This document shows positions 8,519 to 17,515 of a stretch of DNA of 64,000 nucleotides, piece by piece; within the stretch, counting starts at the first letter, position 1; every line of letters starts with the position of its first letter. Source of the stretch: an uncultured Rivibacter sp. Lineage in GTDB: Bacteria; Pseudomonadota; Gammaproteobacteria; Burkholderiales; Burkholderiaceae. The translations under genes and the position numbers were made by a program. Under the pieces are notes generated by a model. The model saw nothing but the letters and a program-made list of their open reading frames with translations. It searched no databases and had not been told where the DNA came from. The DNA is taken from the NCBI GenBank assembly GCA_946480925.1, contig CAMLLU010000021.1:14600-78599 (forward strand). The letters are read 5' to 3'.

Positions 8519-11500
8519 ATGAAACGACTCAGGCATCTGTTCTCGGTGTTCGGGCTTCTTCTGGCCGCGCTGCTCAGCCACGCGGCCGTCACGGGCCAGA
8601 GCCCCATGGTCACGCTGCAGAACATGGCCACCGCCGTGACTGCGCTCGCGGCCGACTCGCTGGCCGTGCAAGGGCCCGGCCTCGGCAACCTCAGCTACAC
8701 GCAGGCCGAGCTGTTCAAGCCGGTCTCCTGGATCCGGCGTGACGACCAAGGCGTGCCCGCCACCTACCCGGGCCGCAAGGCCTTCGGGCTGAACGTGGGG
8801 ATCATGCACAAGGGCTACTTCCTCACGCTGTTCGCGCCAGACAGCGGCCTGGGCCCCGGCGGCTTCCTGCTCTACGACGTGTCGAACCCGCGCGCCATCC
8901 AGCTCGTCAAGCGCATCTACGAGCCCGAAGGCCGCACGGCTGAATTCCGCGAGGCGCATTCGATGGGCGTCTCCACCATCGGTGGCAAGGACTGGATCGT
9001 CATCGCCACCACCAAGGGCGTGGAGTTCTGGGACTTCACCGACGTCAACAACATCCAGCAAGTGAAGAAGCTGGCGCTGCCCACGGTCAACGCTGGCGAC
9101 TATGCCAACGTGAGCTGGCAGTTGTGGTGGCAGGCGCCGTATCTCTACGTCGCCTCGGCCAACCATGGCGTCTACATCGTCGATGCGCGCGACCCGGCCA
9201 ATGCCGTGCTGGCCGACCGCGGCGCCGGCAAGCCCAACCCCGTGCCCACGGGCGAGCTGGGCGGCTTTCGCGTGGGGCCCATCTTCACCATGGGCAACCA
9301 GATGGTGCTCACCTCGATGGACAACACCGACGGTTTCGCGAGCCTCGACATCTCTGACCCGCTGAACCCCAAGGTGCTCGACACCGTGACGTCGAACCCC
9401 AACTACTACGCCACCTGCTACGACGGCCACAAGCTCCATGCCTCGGTGCGCGGTGGGGGCGCCAGGATGTTCAGCTACGACCTGTCCGACCGCAGCCGCT
9501 TCGTGGCTGAAGACAACCGCCTCGTCATCGACGAGCAGCTGTACTGCGGCACGCAAGACCACTACGTCTTCCAGGGCGCGCAGATCCGTGTGCACAAGGT
9601 CGACGTGAGCAACCCGCTGCAGCACGTGGAAGTGGGCCGCGGCAGCCTCTTCGCCGACGGCACCGACGAGCAGTCGCATTCCGACCATGGCCAGGTCGCG
9701 CCCTTCGGCAACCTGCTGTTCATCGGCAACGACCACGGTTCCGGCAGCGGGTTCATGGTGCATTCCACCGCGCCGGACACCACCAAGCCGGTGGTGCGGC
9801 AGGTCTCGCCGGCCAATGGTGCCCGCGCGCAGGCGCTGAGTTCACGCATCGGCCTGGGCTTGAGCGACAGCATCCTCCCCGAGACGGTGAACGCCAGCAC
9901 CTTCGTCGTGCGCCCCGTGGGCGGCAACACGCTGGCGGGTACCTACAGCGTGCAGCTGGGCATCATCAACTTCTCGCCCAGCCAGCCGCTGCAGGCCAAC
10001 ACCACCTATGAAGTCTTCCTGCCCGCCGGCGGCGTGAAGGACTACGCGGGCAATGCACTGGGCACCGACTACCGCGCTACCTTCACCACCGGCACCGCGG
10101 TGGACATCGCGCTGGCCCACCACTGGAGCCTGGCCAAGACGCTGGCCGACCCGGTGAGTGGCAACGACGGCACGCCGACCGCGAACGACGCGTTCGACAG
10201 CATCGGCCTCAACTTCGCGCAACGCACCGGCGGCGTTGCGCTGAAGGACGACACCGTGGCTTCGGTGCTCGCGGGCACTGCGTCACTGAGCTTCTACATG
10301 AAGACCACGCAGGTGGGTACCGCCCAGCCGTGGACGGCGCCCGGTGTCTTCGGGCGTGACCAGGCGAGCGGTGCCGACGACGTGTTCTGGGGCTGGATCG
10401 ACAACACCGGCCGCCTCAACCTGTCGGTGGGCGATGCCAACACCGGCAACCCCGGCACCAAGTCGCCCAACCCGGTGAACGATGGCAACTGGCACCACGT
10501 GGTGCTGACCCGCGACGCGGCCTCGGGCGCGCAGGCCATGTACATCGACGGCGTGAAGACCGGCACCACCGGCCGCACTGGCGCACTGGGCCTGCGGAAC
10601 AAGTTCCAGATGCTCGGGCAGATCCAGGGCAATGCGGACTTCTTCAAGGGCACGCTGGCCGACGTGCGCGTCTACAACCGCGTGCTCGCCGACAGCGACG
10701 TGGCCGCGCTGCGTGCGCTGCCCATCGTGGGCGACCCCGGCATCGGCAGCGGGCCCACGCTGGTGAACGGCCAGCTCGTGTTCAACCCCACGGTGCTGGG
10801 CGGCACGGCGCAGTACAGCTGGAACTTCGGCGACGGCTCGCGCACTTCATTCGCGAGCCAGCCGCGCACCAGCTACAACTACACGCGCCCCGGCCACTAC
10901 AGCGTGACGCTCACCGTGCGCAATGCCGACGGGCTGGAGAGCTACTACAGCTTCAACGTCACCGTGATCAACCCGGTGACCGCCACCGCGCCCACGCACA
11001 CCGGCAACATCACGGGCGATGCCAGCAACGTCTACAGCCTCGACCCCGACGCCGGCACGGTGACCTCGCTCGATGCGACGACGCTGGCCAAGCGCTGGGA
11101 AGTGCGCGTGGGCCGCGAGCCGCGTACGCTGGCCGTGGGGCCTGATGGCCGCATCTGGGTGACGGTGCAAGACGAAGACAAGCTCGTGGCGCTGAACGCG
11201 GCCGATGGCAGCGTGTCGGCCACCGTGTCGCTGGCCTACGGCAGCGGGCCCTACGGCGTGGTGTTCACGCCCGACCGAACCAAGGGCCTGCTCACGCTGG
11301 AGCACAAGTCGGTGCTGCAGAGCTTCGACCCGGCCAACGGTGCCATCACCGGCACGCTGGCGCTCACGGGCGCTCTGCGCGGCATCGCGGTGAGCCACGA
11401 CTCGCAGGCGGCCTACGTCACGCGATTCAAGTCCGCCATGAGCGGCGGCCAGCTGCACAAGGTGAACCTGCAGGGCTTCACGAGCGCGGCCACCATCGCG

Positions 11501-13198
11501 CTGCGGGTGGACACCACCACGGTGGACGACGAAAGCCGCTCGCGCGGCGTGCCTAACTACCTGCACCAGGTGGTCATCTCGCCGGACGGCAAGCGTGCTG
11601 CATTGCCCTCGAAAAAGGACAACATCGTGCGCGGCCGCTTCCGCGACGCGCAGGACCTCGAGCACGACCGCACCGTGAGGTCCATCCTTTCGCAGGTGGA
11701 CCTGGCGACGGCCGCCGAAGTGTTTGCCGAGCAGCTCGACTTCGACGACCGTGCCCCGGCGCGCGCCGCGGTGTTCGCCCCCAACGGCGACTACATCTTC
11801 GTCGCGCAGATGGAAGGCAACCGCGTCGCCATCGTCGATGCCTACAGCCGCGCGGTGCGCGGCGAGATCACCGACGTGGGCCGAGCCCCGCACGGCCTGT
11901 ATCTCGACGCGGCCCGCAAGCGCCTGTTCGTCAACAACTTCCTGAGCCGTGCAGTCTCGGTGCACGACGTGGCGCCGGTACTGGCCAGCCAGAGCGCGGC
12001 GGCCACGCTGCTGCAGACGGTGACCACCGTGGCGCAGGAGCCGCTCACGGCCACGGCCCTGCGCGGCAAGCAGCTCTTCTACAACGCGGCCGACCGGCGC
12101 ATGAGCCGCGACAACTACATGTCGTGCGCGAGCTGCCATGCCGACGGCGGCGAAGACGGCATGGTGTGGGACTTCACCCAGCGCGGCGAGGGCCTGCGCC
12201 GCACCATCAGCCTGCAGGGCCGCCAGGGCCTGGGCCACGGCCGAGTGCACTGGAGCGCCAACTTCGACGAGATCCAGGACTTCGAGAACGACATCCGCAA
12301 CGCCTTCGGCGGCACCGGCTTCATGACCAATGCCGACTTCGCCGCGACCGCCGATCCGTTGGGGGCACCCAAGGCCGGCAAGAGTGCATCGCTGGACGAT
12401 CTGGCCATGTACTTGAGCTCGCTGTCGCGCCATGCCCGCAGCCCGGCGCGCAACGCCGATGGCACGCTCACGGCCAGTGCGGTGCGAGGCAAGCAGGTGT
12501 TTGCCGATGCGCAATGCGCCACGTGCCACAGCGGCATCACGCTGCGCGACGGGCAGCGGCGTGACGTGGGCACCATCCAGGCGTCTTCGGGGCAGGGCAA
12601 TGGGCAGCCCTTGGCTGGGGTGGGGTTCGACACGCCCACGCTGTATGGCAGCTGGGCCACCGGCGCGTTCTTCCACAACGGACAGGCGGCCACGCTTGCG
12701 GCCACGTTCACCGCGGGGCATGGGGGCAGCACGCTGTCCGAGGCTGACAAGGTGGCGCTGGTGGACTACCTGCGCTCGCTCGATGCCACCAGCGCGCTGC
12801 TGCGCATCCGCTCCAACCACAACAGCCTGTGCGTGAACATCGGTGGAGGCTCGACGGCCAGCGGTGCCAAGGCCATTCAGTGGCCGTGCGGCACGGCGGG
12901 CAACGAGCAGTTCGCTGTGAACAACGTCGATGGGTACCTGCAGTTCGTGGTGAAGCACAGCGGGCAGTGCCTGGCGCAGAGCAATACCACGGCCACCGGC
13001 GGGCCGGTGGTGCAGGTGGATTGCGGGGCAGGGAACACCACGCACTGGTCGGTGGCGGGGGCCACGTTGCGCAATCGGGCTTCGGGGGCTTGTCTGGATG
13101 TGCCCAACTTCTCGAATGCGCAGGGGACGGAGCTTGTGACCTGGTCTTGCAATTCGGGGAATAACCAGAACTGGACTTTGAATACGGCGGGGAATTGA
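8519..13198 (+). CDS. Exported multidomain beta-propeller / LamG / PKD / di-haem cytochrome / ricin-type lectin protein
   Basis: A 1559-residue exported protein. ATG 8519 is chosen for its AGGAGA site and the signal sequence MKRLRHLFSVFGLLLAALLSHAA. Domains by eye: an LVIVD-type propeller (about 50-420); an Ig-like Big_5-type segment (about 420-525, DTTKPVVRQVSPANGA); a LamG/concanavalin-like domain (about 525-735, YIDGVKTGTTGRTG); a PKD domain (about 760-835, WNFGDGS); a second YVTN-type propeller (about 840-1165). Then a MauG/cytochrome-peroxidase-like region has two CxxCH haem sites, CASCH at 1203-1207 and CATCH at 1333-1337, and the C-terminus is a ricin B-type lectin domain (from about 1425, with CLDV and NQNW motifs). 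It probably acts in the periplasm or outside the cell, in redox chemistry at a polysaccharide or other surface. Substrate unknown; the closest relative in the window is the propeller cytochrome at 23093. Confidence 0.8.
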   Translation: MKRLRHLFSVFGLLLAALLSHAAVTGQSPMVTLQNMATAVTALAADSLAVQGPGLGNLSYTQAELFKPVSWIRRDDQGVPATYPGRKAFGLNVGIMHKGYFLTLFAPDSGLGPGGFLLYDVSNPRAIQLVKRIYEPEGRTAEFREAHSMGVSTIGGKDWIVIATTKGVEFWDFTDVNNIQQVKKLALPTVNAGDYANVSWQLWWQAPYLYVASANHGVYIVDARDPANAVLADRGAGKPNPVPTGELGGFRVGPIFTMGNQMVLTSMDNTDGFASLDISDPLNPKVLDTVTSNPNYYATCYDGHKLHASVRGGGARMFSYDLSDRSRFVAEDNRLVIDEQLYCGTQDHYVFQGAQIRVHKVDVSNPLQHVEVGRGSLFADGTDEQSHSDHGQVAPFGNLLFIGNDHGSGSGFMVHSTAPDTTKPVVRQVSPANGARAQALSSRIGLGLSDSILPETVNASTFVVRPVGGNTLAGTYSVQLGIINFSPSQPLQANTTYEVFLPAGGVKDYAGNALGTDYRATFTTGTAVDIALAHHWSLAKTLADPVSGNDGTPTANDAFDSIGLNFAQRTGGVALKDDTVASVLAGTASLSFYMKTTQVGTAQPWTAPGVFGRDQASGADDVFWGWIDNTGRLNLSVGDANTGNPGTKSPNPVNDGNWHHVVLTRDAASGAQAMYIDGVKTGTTGRTGALGLRNKFQMLGQIQGNADFFKGTLADVRVYNRVLADSDVAALRALPIVGDPGIGSGPTLVNGQLVFNPTVLGGTAQYSWNFGDGSRTSFASQPRTSYNYTRPGHYSVTLTVRNADGLESYYSFNVTVINPVTATAPTHTGNITGDASNVYSLDPDAGTVTSLDATTLAKRWEVRVGREPRTLAVGPDGRIWVTVQDEDKLVALNAADGSVSATVSLAYGSGPYGVVFTPDRTKGLLTLEHKSVLQSFDPANGAITGTLALTGALRGIAVSHDSQAAYVTRFKSAMSGGQLHKVNLQGFTSAATIALRVDTTTVDDESRSRGVPNYLHQVVISPDGKRAALPSKKDNIVRGRFRDAQDLEHDRTVRSILSQVDLATAAEVFAEQLDFDDRAPARAAVFAPNGDYIFVAQMEGNRVAIVDAYSRAVRGEITDVGRAPHGLYLDAARKRLFVNNFLSRAVSVHDVAPVLASQSAAATLLQTVTTVAQEPLTATALRGKQLFYNAADRRMSRDNYMSCASCHADGGEDGMVWDFTQRGEGLRRTISLQGRQGLGHGRVHWSANFDEIQDFENDIRNAFGGTGFMTNADFAATADPLGAPKAGKSASLDDLAMYLSSLSRHARSPARNADGTLTASAVRGKQVFADAQCATCHSGITLRDGQRRDVGTIQASSGQGNGQPLAGVGFDTPTLYGSWATGAFFHNGQAATLAATFTAGHGGSTLSEADKVALVDYLRSLDATSALLRIRSNHNSLCVNIGGGSTASGAKAIQWPCGTAGNEQFAVNNVDGYLQFVVKHSGQCLAQSNTTATGGPVVQVDCGAGNTTHWSVAGATLRNRASGACLDVPNFSNAQGTELVTWSCNSGNNQNWTLNTAGN

Positions 13199-13627
13199 GT
13201 GGGGGCTTGGGTTGCCTTTGAGTGGGGGTGGTTTGTCGAGGAGGCAGCCCGCCGGGAGTTCGCCCCGGCAGGCGACCTACTTTCTTTGCGTCGCCAAAGA
13301 AAGTAGGCAAAGAAAGGCGACCCCGACTGTGCTCGGTCGGCCCTGAACGGGCCGACTGCCCTGCGCAGCTTGCGACCCGAGGGCGAGCAAGGAACTCGCC
13401 CTCAGCCTGTGGCTTCGGAGCTCAGACAGCTTTGCTCGGCCCACTGCGCGGGCAACCCCTCGGGCCGCGACGCTGCGCAGGCGGCACAGACGGGGCCCCG
13501 GTTTTACGAAGTGACCGACAAGCCGGCCTAGGGGCCGGCTACACCGTCGTACCAACCCGATCCCTTCGCTCCGAGGTATCGAAGGGCCGCAGCGGTCTGA
13601 TGCGATAGGGCAGTAGAGAGAACCGAC
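13199..13627. other. gene-free intergenic region dense in inverted repeats
   Basis: No convincing gene is present in these 429 bases. The region holds at least four perfect hairpins: 13276-13307 (13-base arms), 13336-13356 (GTCGGCCC, loop TGAAC, GGGCCGAC), 13379-13403 (GAGGGCGAG and CTCGCCCTC) and 13521-13540 (AGCCGGCC, TAGG, GGCCGGCT). It probably includes the terminator of the preceding gene and the leader of the GMC oxidoreductase. Confidence 0.7.
13276..13307. repeat. perfect inverted repeat, terminator-like
   Basis: CCTACTTTCTTTG pairs perfectly with CAAAGAAAGTAGG across a six-base loop, 78 bases after the preceding stop. The element and its flanking AAAGAAAG repeats resemble a dispersed intergenic palindrome I recall from Comamonadaceae genomes. 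It may serve as a bidirectional terminator. Confidence 0.65.
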
Positions 13628-15277
13628 TTGAACCAACACGACAACACCTACGACTACATCGTCATCGGCGGCGGCACCGCTGGCGCATTGATGTGCAACC
13701 GTCTCGCGCAAGACGCGAACCGGCGCGTCCTGCTCGTCGAAGCCGGCGGGCGCGACAGCCATCCGTGGATCCACGTGCCGGTGGGCTATCTCTACTGCAT
13801 CGGCAACCCGCGCACGGATTGGCTCTACAACACCGAACCGGACGCCGGCCTGAACGGCCGCTCGCTGCGCTACCCGCGCGGCAAGACGCTGGGCGGCTGC
13901 TCCAGCATCAACGGCATGATCTACATGCGCGGCCAGTCGCGCGACTACGAGCAGTGGGCACAGCTCACGGGCGACGACACCTGGCGTTGGCACAACGTGC
14001 TGCCGGCCTTCAAGCAACACGAAGACCACTACCTCGGTGCCGACGAACTGCATGGCGCCGGTGGCGAATGGCGCGTCGAGAAGCAGCGCCTGCGCTGGGA
14101 CATCTTGGATGCTTTCGCCCAGGCCGCGCAGCAGGCCGGCGTGCCGGCCAGCGCCGACTTCAACCGCGGCGACAACGAAGGCGTGGGCTACTTCCAGGTG
14201 AACCAGCGCAGCGGCTGGCGCTGGAACTCGGCCAAAGCCTTCCTGCGGCCCGCGTGCACCACGCGGCCCAACTTCACCCTGTGGGTGCATGCGCGTGTCA
14301 CGAAGCTGCTGTTCGACACCGCCGGCAGCGGCGATGGCCGCCCGCGCTGCACCGGCGTGCGCGTGTGGGACGGCCAGCAGATGGTGGACGCATTCGCGAA
14401 GCGCGAGGTCGTGCTGTGCGCCGGCAGCATCGGCTCGCCGCAGATCCTGCAGCTCTCGGGCATCGGCCCGGCCGCGCTGCTGCGCCGCCATGGCATCGAG
14501 GTGGTGGCCGACCTGCCGGGCGTGGGCGAAAACCTGCAAGACCACCTGCAGATCCGCGCCGTCTACAAGGTGCAGGGCGCGCCCACGCTGAACGTGTTGG
14601 CTTCATCGATGCTCGGCAAGGCACGCATCGCGCTCGAATACCTGTGGAGCCGCAGCGGGCCCATGAGCATGGCGCCTTCGCAGCTGGGGGCGTTCACCCG
14701 TAGCTCGGCGCAATACGCGTGGCCCAACATCCAGTACCACGTGCAGCCGCTCTCGCTCGATGCCTTCGGCGAACCGCTGCACCGCTTCCCGGCCTTCACC
14801 GCCAGCGTGTGCAACCTCAACCCCACGAGCCGCGGCACCGTGCACATTCGCAGCCCGCGCTTCGAAGACGCACCGGCCATCGCGCCCAACTACCTGAGCA
14901 CCGAAGAAGACCGCAAGGTCGCTGCCGACTCGCTGCGCGTGACGCGCCGCATCGCGGCCCAGCCGGCGCTCGCGAAGTACCGGCCTGAAGAGTGGAAACC
15001 CGGCACGCAATACGAAAGCGACGAAGACCTCGCGCGGCTGGCAGGTGACATTGCCACCACCATCTTCCACCCCGTGGGCACCACCAGGATGGGTGCGAGC
15101 GACGACCCGGTGGCCGTGCTCGATTCGCGGCTGCGCGTGCGCGGCGTGCAGGCGCTGCGCGTGGTGGATGCGGGGGCCATGCCCACCATCACCAGCGGCA
15201 ACACCAACAGCCCGACGTTGATGCTGGCGGAGAAGGCGGCGGGGTGGGTGAGGGCCGAGGCGCAGGCAGCCTCTTGA
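13628..15277 (+). CDS. GMC-family FAD oxidoreductase (choline/alcohol dehydrogenase type)
   Basis: A 549-residue flavoprotein of the glucose-methanol-choline family, the usual length for BetA/AlkJ-like dehydrogenases. The FAD motif YDYIVIGGGTAGALMCNRLA lies at residues 8-27, followed by VLLVEAGG. The signature GKTLGGCSSINGMIYMRG and second signature CAGSIGSPQILQLSGIG follow. The C-terminal catalytic block has FHPVGTTRMGA and VDAGAMPTITSGNTNSPTLMLAEKAA. The start is TTG: an in-frame TGA lies at 13598 with no ATG or GTG after it, and the next internal Met would cut the FAD-binding glycines. It probably oxidises an alcohol to an aldehyde and feeds electrons to the membrane; the substrate is unknown. 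It is convergent with the next gene. Confidence 0.92.
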   Translation: MNQHDNTYDYIVIGGGTAGALMCNRLAQDANRRVLLVEAGGRDSHPWIHVPVGYLYCIGNPRTDWLYNTEPDAGLNGRSLRYPRGKTLGGCSSINGMIYMRGQSRDYEQWAQLTGDDTWRWHNVLPAFKQHEDHYLGADELHGAGGEWRVEKQRLRWDILDAFAQAAQQAGVPASADFNRGDNEGVGYFQVNQRSGWRWNSAKAFLRPACTTRPNFTLWVHARVTKLLFDTAGSGDGRPRCTGVRVWDGQQMVDAFAKREVVLCAGSIGSPQILQLSGIGPAALLRRHGIEVVADLPGVGENLQDHLQIRAVYKVQGAPTLNVLASSMLGKARIALEYLWSRSGPMSMAPSQLGAFTRSSAQYAWPNIQYHVQPLSLDAFGEPLHRFPAFTASVCNLNPTSRGTVHIRSPRFEDAPAIAPNYLSTEEDRKVAADSLRVTRRIAAQPALAKYRPEEWKPGTQYESDEDLARLAGDIATTIFHPVGTTRMGASDDPVAVLDSRLRVRGVQALRVVDAGAMPTITSGNTNSPTLMLAEKAAGWVRAEAQAAS

Positions 15278-15311
15278 GGCTCAACCTATCGATGCCGATC
15301 GATGCAGCCGC

Positions 15312-15752
15312 TCAGGTGTTCGCGAGAAAGTCGTTGGCGTCTCCACCTTCGAATTTCCAGTCGGTGAAGACACCGACCAGGTGGCACTTCGCGCACCGGC
15401 AACCGATGTAGTACCAACGGACGTCGTTGCTGCCTTCGTACAGCGAGACGCCGGAGAGCAGGTTGAACTCCTCGGCGCCGCAGACGCATTCGTGGTGTTC
15501 GAGGTTCGCGTCCTGCACGTGGTCGGCGCTGTCGCCCATCAAGTGGCTGGCACGGCAGGCGGTGGACGTCCGCCTTGCCGCACCTTCTTCTTCGTCAGTT
15601 TCCAGAACGAACGAGCGACTGCCGCAAGCACAGACGGACTGCGAGAACTTCAGTGCCTTGTAGCCGTTCAGCTCGCTGTATCGCTGAACTTCCGTCGTCG
15701 TGTCCTCGGGCTCCGTGCCATAGCAATACCTGCCTTTTTTCTTCAGCACCAT
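15312..15752 (-). CDS. Hypothetical cysteine-rich protein
   Basis: I do not recognise this 146-residue protein. It has no signal peptide or membrane segment. It carries several paired cysteines: CACGS near residue 42, CVCG near residue 90 and CRCAKC near residue 117. This pattern suggests two zinc-ribbon-like knuckles, with acidic linkers between them. The middle and C-terminus (YYIGCRCAKCHLVGVFTDWKFEG) look like a small folded domain. It starts 18 bases after the stop of the next small gene on the same strand, so both are probably co-transcribed. Small paired genes of this kind are sometimes immunity proteins of contact-dependent toxins, but there is no toxin gene here to support that. Confidence 0.7.
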   Translation of the reverse strand: MVLKKKGRYCYGTEPEDTTTEVQRYSELNGYKALKFSQSVCACGSRSFVLETDEEEGAARRTSTACRASHLMGDSADHVQDANLEHHECVCGAEEFNLLSGVSLYEGSNDVRWYYIGCRCAKCHLVGVFTDWKFEGGDANDFLANT

Positions 15753-15770
15753 CTCCGAGGGCTCCAGCTG

Positions 15771-16097
15771 TCATCCGCCTCGTTCACTCGCAAGGCGGAT
15801 CTCCGAATGACGCATGACCCTGACATCGCCCCGTGCTTCGAGCCTTCCTTGCTCGACCAGCTCGGCGATGCGTAGCTGCATGTAGACATATGGGAGGTTC
15901 GGGAACCGGGCTTCGAACTCATCCAGCGATGACCCGATGACCATGGCCACTTTGCACCACTGGTCGGAACACTGGGCGAGAACGAGTTCATCGACGGCCG
16001 CTGCCTCCTGTGGTGTGGCATTTCGGATCTGAGCGAGCTCCTCGGCGGTGGGCTCCTCATCGTCGAAGTCGTCATGTGTGTCTTGGTCTTCGTGCAT
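15771..16097 (-). CDS. Small protein resembling DUF3658
   Basis: A 108-residue cytosolic protein with a very acidic N-terminus (residues 1-20, mostly D, E, H and T). The remainder, including CSDQWCKVAMVIG, LPYVYMQLRIAELVEQGRLE and the final RHSEIRL, resembles the DUF3658 domain: a short helical domain with a conserved W, an R-I-x-x-L-V-x-x-G-x-L-E stretch and an SE-x-R end. Function is unknown. It is the first gene of a two-gene unit with the cysteine-rich protein. The ribosome binding site is weak. Confidence 0.6.
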   Translation of the reverse strand: MHEDQDTHDDFDDEEPTAEELAQIRNATPQEAAAVDELVLAQCSDQWCKVAMVIGSSLDEFEARFPNLPYVYMQLRIAELVEQGRLEARGDVRVMRHSEIRLASERGG

Positions 16098-16169
16098 GTC
16101 TCGAAATCTCGATGTTGCGATGTTGATGCCTGGTGCCTGGTACCTGATGAAGGGAGGTGCGGGGACGCC

Positions 16170-17441
16170 TCAGCGCACCATCACCACCGGCGCCATCGTG
16201 CGAATGTAGAAGACGCCGTCCCAATGGCGGCCCAGGCCGTTGGCGGCCATGCAGGGCAGCGGCGGCGGGCCGAAGTCCATGGCGCGCGCGGGCATTGTGT
16301 CCAGTTGCGGCACCGGCTGCCGCGGGCCGTCCACGAAGATGAACCTCGCCGGGTCGGCGGCCGCCAGCACGGCCTCCAGGCTGTCTGGCGTGGCCGGCGG
16401 CACGTCGCGCAGCTGGCCGCTTGCGTCGTCGAGCCAGCGGCCTTCGAAAGCCGTGGGGTTGAGCACGTAATACGCGCGGCCCAGCCGCTCGCCGACGATG
16501 GCACCGGCAAGGCGATGCTGCGGGTCGCGCTGCAGCCCGCGGCCCAGGTGGGCGATGTGGCCCCACACCACGATCTTGCGGCCGGCATACACGCGCTCCG
16601 TCAGCCACAGCAGGTTGTCGGCCATGGCATGGTCGCGCTGGTAGTCGCCGTCCCACAGGGTGCGCGCTTGCGCCTGCAGGCCTGCCACGCTGCGGCACCA
16701 GAGCATCGCGTCGTCGCCGCGCGGCACGGCGCTGCCTTGGCCGCACAGCGCGCCGTGCAAGGCGGCGAGCGCCGCATCGAAGCGGCTGCGCTCTTCGGGC
16801 GTCGGCGCGTTGCGGTCGAGCTTGAACAGCCGTGCACCCAGTCGCTCCAGCAGCGGCCAGTCGATCGCGTGGGAAGCCCGGGCGTCGCGCATGGCGAGCT
16901 GGCGGCGCAGGCCCGGCAGCAGCGCCTGCTGGCTGGCTTCGCCGGTGAGCTGGCTGTCGAAGCCGGCCAGCGCCAGCGGGCGTGGCGCCTTGCGGCGCTC
17001 GTCCAGGTAGCGCAGGAACTCGCGCCCTGCGTCGGTCTTCGAATACATGTAGAACAGCTTGCCGGGCGCCAAGGCGTCTAGGCTGCCGCGGCCGCGCGCC
17101 ACTGCACGCGTGACCTGCGCCACGTCGAACAAGCCGCTTTCGATCAGCAGCACGTCGAAGCCCTTGCGCTCATGCAGGTAGCGCAGCAGCCGCAGCTTCA
17201 ACTCGAATTCCTGGCGGCCGCCATGGGTCTGCTCGGCCAACGCCACCACGCGGGCATCGGCCACCGCCGCGCCGAAGGCATCGAGCGCGGCATCGTCGAT
17301 CGCGGCTGCATGCGCCGCCGGCAGTGGCCGGGCCTGGGTGCGCAGCCATTCGCGAGCGGCGTCTTCGGCGAACGCCGGCAACGCCGCACAGAGGGCCGCG
17401 GCGCCGGCCAGCAGCTTCGCAAAGAGGTGGTGCATCGGCAT
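16170..17441 (-). CDS. Exported erythromycin-esterase-family protein
   Basis: This 423-residue protein belongs to the erythromycin esterase (EreA/EreB-like) family. It starts with a Sec signal (LFAKLLAGAAALCAALPAFAE), so the product is periplasmic or secreted. GGAGG lies seven bases before the chosen ATG. Family motifs visible are VVALAEQTHGGRQEFELKLRLL near residues 64-85, DVLLIESGLFD, RDHAMADNLLWL near residue 269 and KIVVWGHIAHLGRG near residue 289; the histidine and glutamate residues in these motifs form the family's catalytic site. Most chromosomal relatives are not shown to act on macrolides, so the substrate is unknown. The gene stands alone. Confidence 0.85.
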   Translation of the reverse strand: MPMHHLFAKLLAGAAALCAALPAFAEDAAREWLRTQARPLPAAHAAAIDDAALDAFGAAVADARVVALAEQTHGGRQEFELKLRLLRYLHERKGFDVLLIESGLFDVAQVTRAVARGRGSLDALAPGKLFYMYSKTDAGREFLRYLDERRKAPRPLALAGFDSQLTGEASQQALLPGLRRQLAMRDARASHAIDWPLLERLGARLFKLDRNAPTPEERSRFDAALAALHGALCGQGSAVPRGDDAMLWCRSVAGLQAQARTLWDGDYQRDHAMADNLLWLTERVYAGRKIVVWGHIAHLGRGLQRDPQHRLAGAIVGERLGRAYYVLNPTAFEGRWLDDASGQLRDVPPATPDSLEAVLAAADPARFIFVDGPRQPVPQLDTMPARAMDFGPPPLPCMAANGLGRHWDGVFYIRTMAPVVMVR

Positions 17442-17515
17442 GGCGCGTCCTCCGGTGGCAAGGGCGCCAGCATAGCGAGCCGCGGTGCGCGGCGGGTTGC
17501 GGGGCTCGCTCGCCG

